A stretch of DNA of 64,000 nt. Source: Pedobacter nanyangensis. Lineage in GTDB: Bacteria > Bacteroidota > Bacteroidia > Sphingobacteriales > Sphingobacteriaceae. The stretch spans positions 1 to 64,000 of the forward strand of contig NZ_QMHO01000017.1 of the NCBI RefSeq assembly GCF_003313505.1. The letters are read 5' to 3'. Positions 63,934 through 64,000 of this stretch are shown here, piece after piece (within the stretch, counting starts at the first letter, position 1; each line of letters starts with the position of its first letter). The position numbers and the translations under genes are program-made. The notes under the pieces are model-generated. The model was not told where the DNA came from. It made no database searches and was given only the letters and a program-made list of their open reading frames with translations.

Positions 63934-64000
63934 GCGAGGCACGAAGCAATCCTACAGCTATAAATTCATCAAAATTGCATTAGATTGCTTCGTACCTCGC
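63934..64000. repeat. palindromic interspersed repeat, cut by the window end
   Basis: GCGAGGCACGAAGCAATC at 63934-63951 pairs with GATTGCTTCGTACCTCGC at 63983-64000 (17 of 18 bases). Preceding TCATTGC suggests the full unit has CGTCATTGCGAGG ends, a pattern I remember as common between genes in Pedobacter-like genomes. The right end is not visible. Confidence 0.6.

Noticed and set aside
1..64000. CRISPR array, insertion sequence or rRNA/tRNA genes
   Set aside because: No regularly spaced direct repeats, no transposase, and no rRNA or tRNA signatures were seen on either strand.

Overview
The window looks like chromosome of a Bacteroidota member, most likely a Sphingobacteriaceae (Pedobacter-like) bacterium. 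The clues are TAnnTTTG -7 promoter boxes with no Shine-Dalgarno sequences, a TonB-dependent receptor with a carboxypeptidase-regulatory N-terminus, a PorV/PorQ-type barrel, a PadR/HAAS pair, TamA/TamB, and gyrB and parE of the Bacteroidota type. The genus is an inference.

Region 1 (1-1.47 kb) is host sequence: malate dehydrogenase (mdh) and its terminator.

Region 2 (about 1.5-15.9 kb) is an inserted integrative and mobilizable element. At the left end is a tyrosine recombinase of IntDOT type. Next come cargo (a Crp/Fnr-like regulator and an SMR efflux pump), two excisionase-like helix-turn-helix proteins, two mobilization accessory genes, a structured oriT-like intergenic region, MobA and the relaxase MobB. 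No coupling protein or type IV secretion genes are present, so it would need a helper element to transfer. The right half is AT-rich defence cargo. A five-gene operon with end-to-end overlaps encodes an XRE controller, an amino-methyltransferase, a cytosine-5 methyltransferase, a McrB-like AAA+ ATPase and a PD-(D/E)XK nuclease; this is LlaJI/BsuMI-like restriction-modification, but with two methyltransferases of different chemistry. After a 69-base gap come kwaA and kwaB, the Kiwa anti-phage system. A 17-base motif occurs near both ends in the same orientation (1522 and 15894) and probably marks recombinase arm sites.

Region 3 (16-28.8 kb) is host: a retropepsin-like protease, an amidase, an SRPBCC protein, an OmpR-type two-component system, a universal-stress protein, a bestrophin, a HAAS membrane protein with its PadR repressor (perfect dyad upstream), gyrB, an OmpH-like lipoprotein, a small gene broken by a frameshift at a T-run, EcsC, and a YbiT-like ABC-F ATPase with one degenerate ATP site.

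Region 4 (28.8-45.5 kb) carries a TonB-dependent receptor, a penicillin acylase, a LuxE-like protein, tyrS, an ACP phosphodiesterase-like protein, a PorV/PorQ-like barrel, a zinc-less alcohol dehydrogenase, a Fur-family regulator, a MoxR ATPase, two SurA-like periplasmic chaperones (one without a parvulin domain), a conserved unknown and rdgB.

Region 5 (45.5-64 kb) carries a GH3-C/beta-lactamase fusion overlapping an amidohydrolase, a GDPD-like lipoprotein, cytidine deaminase, the tamB-tamA-yihY cluster, a hybrid histidine kinase, parE, and a palindromic repeat cut by the window end. I saw no tRNA, rRNA, CRISPR array or insertion sequence.
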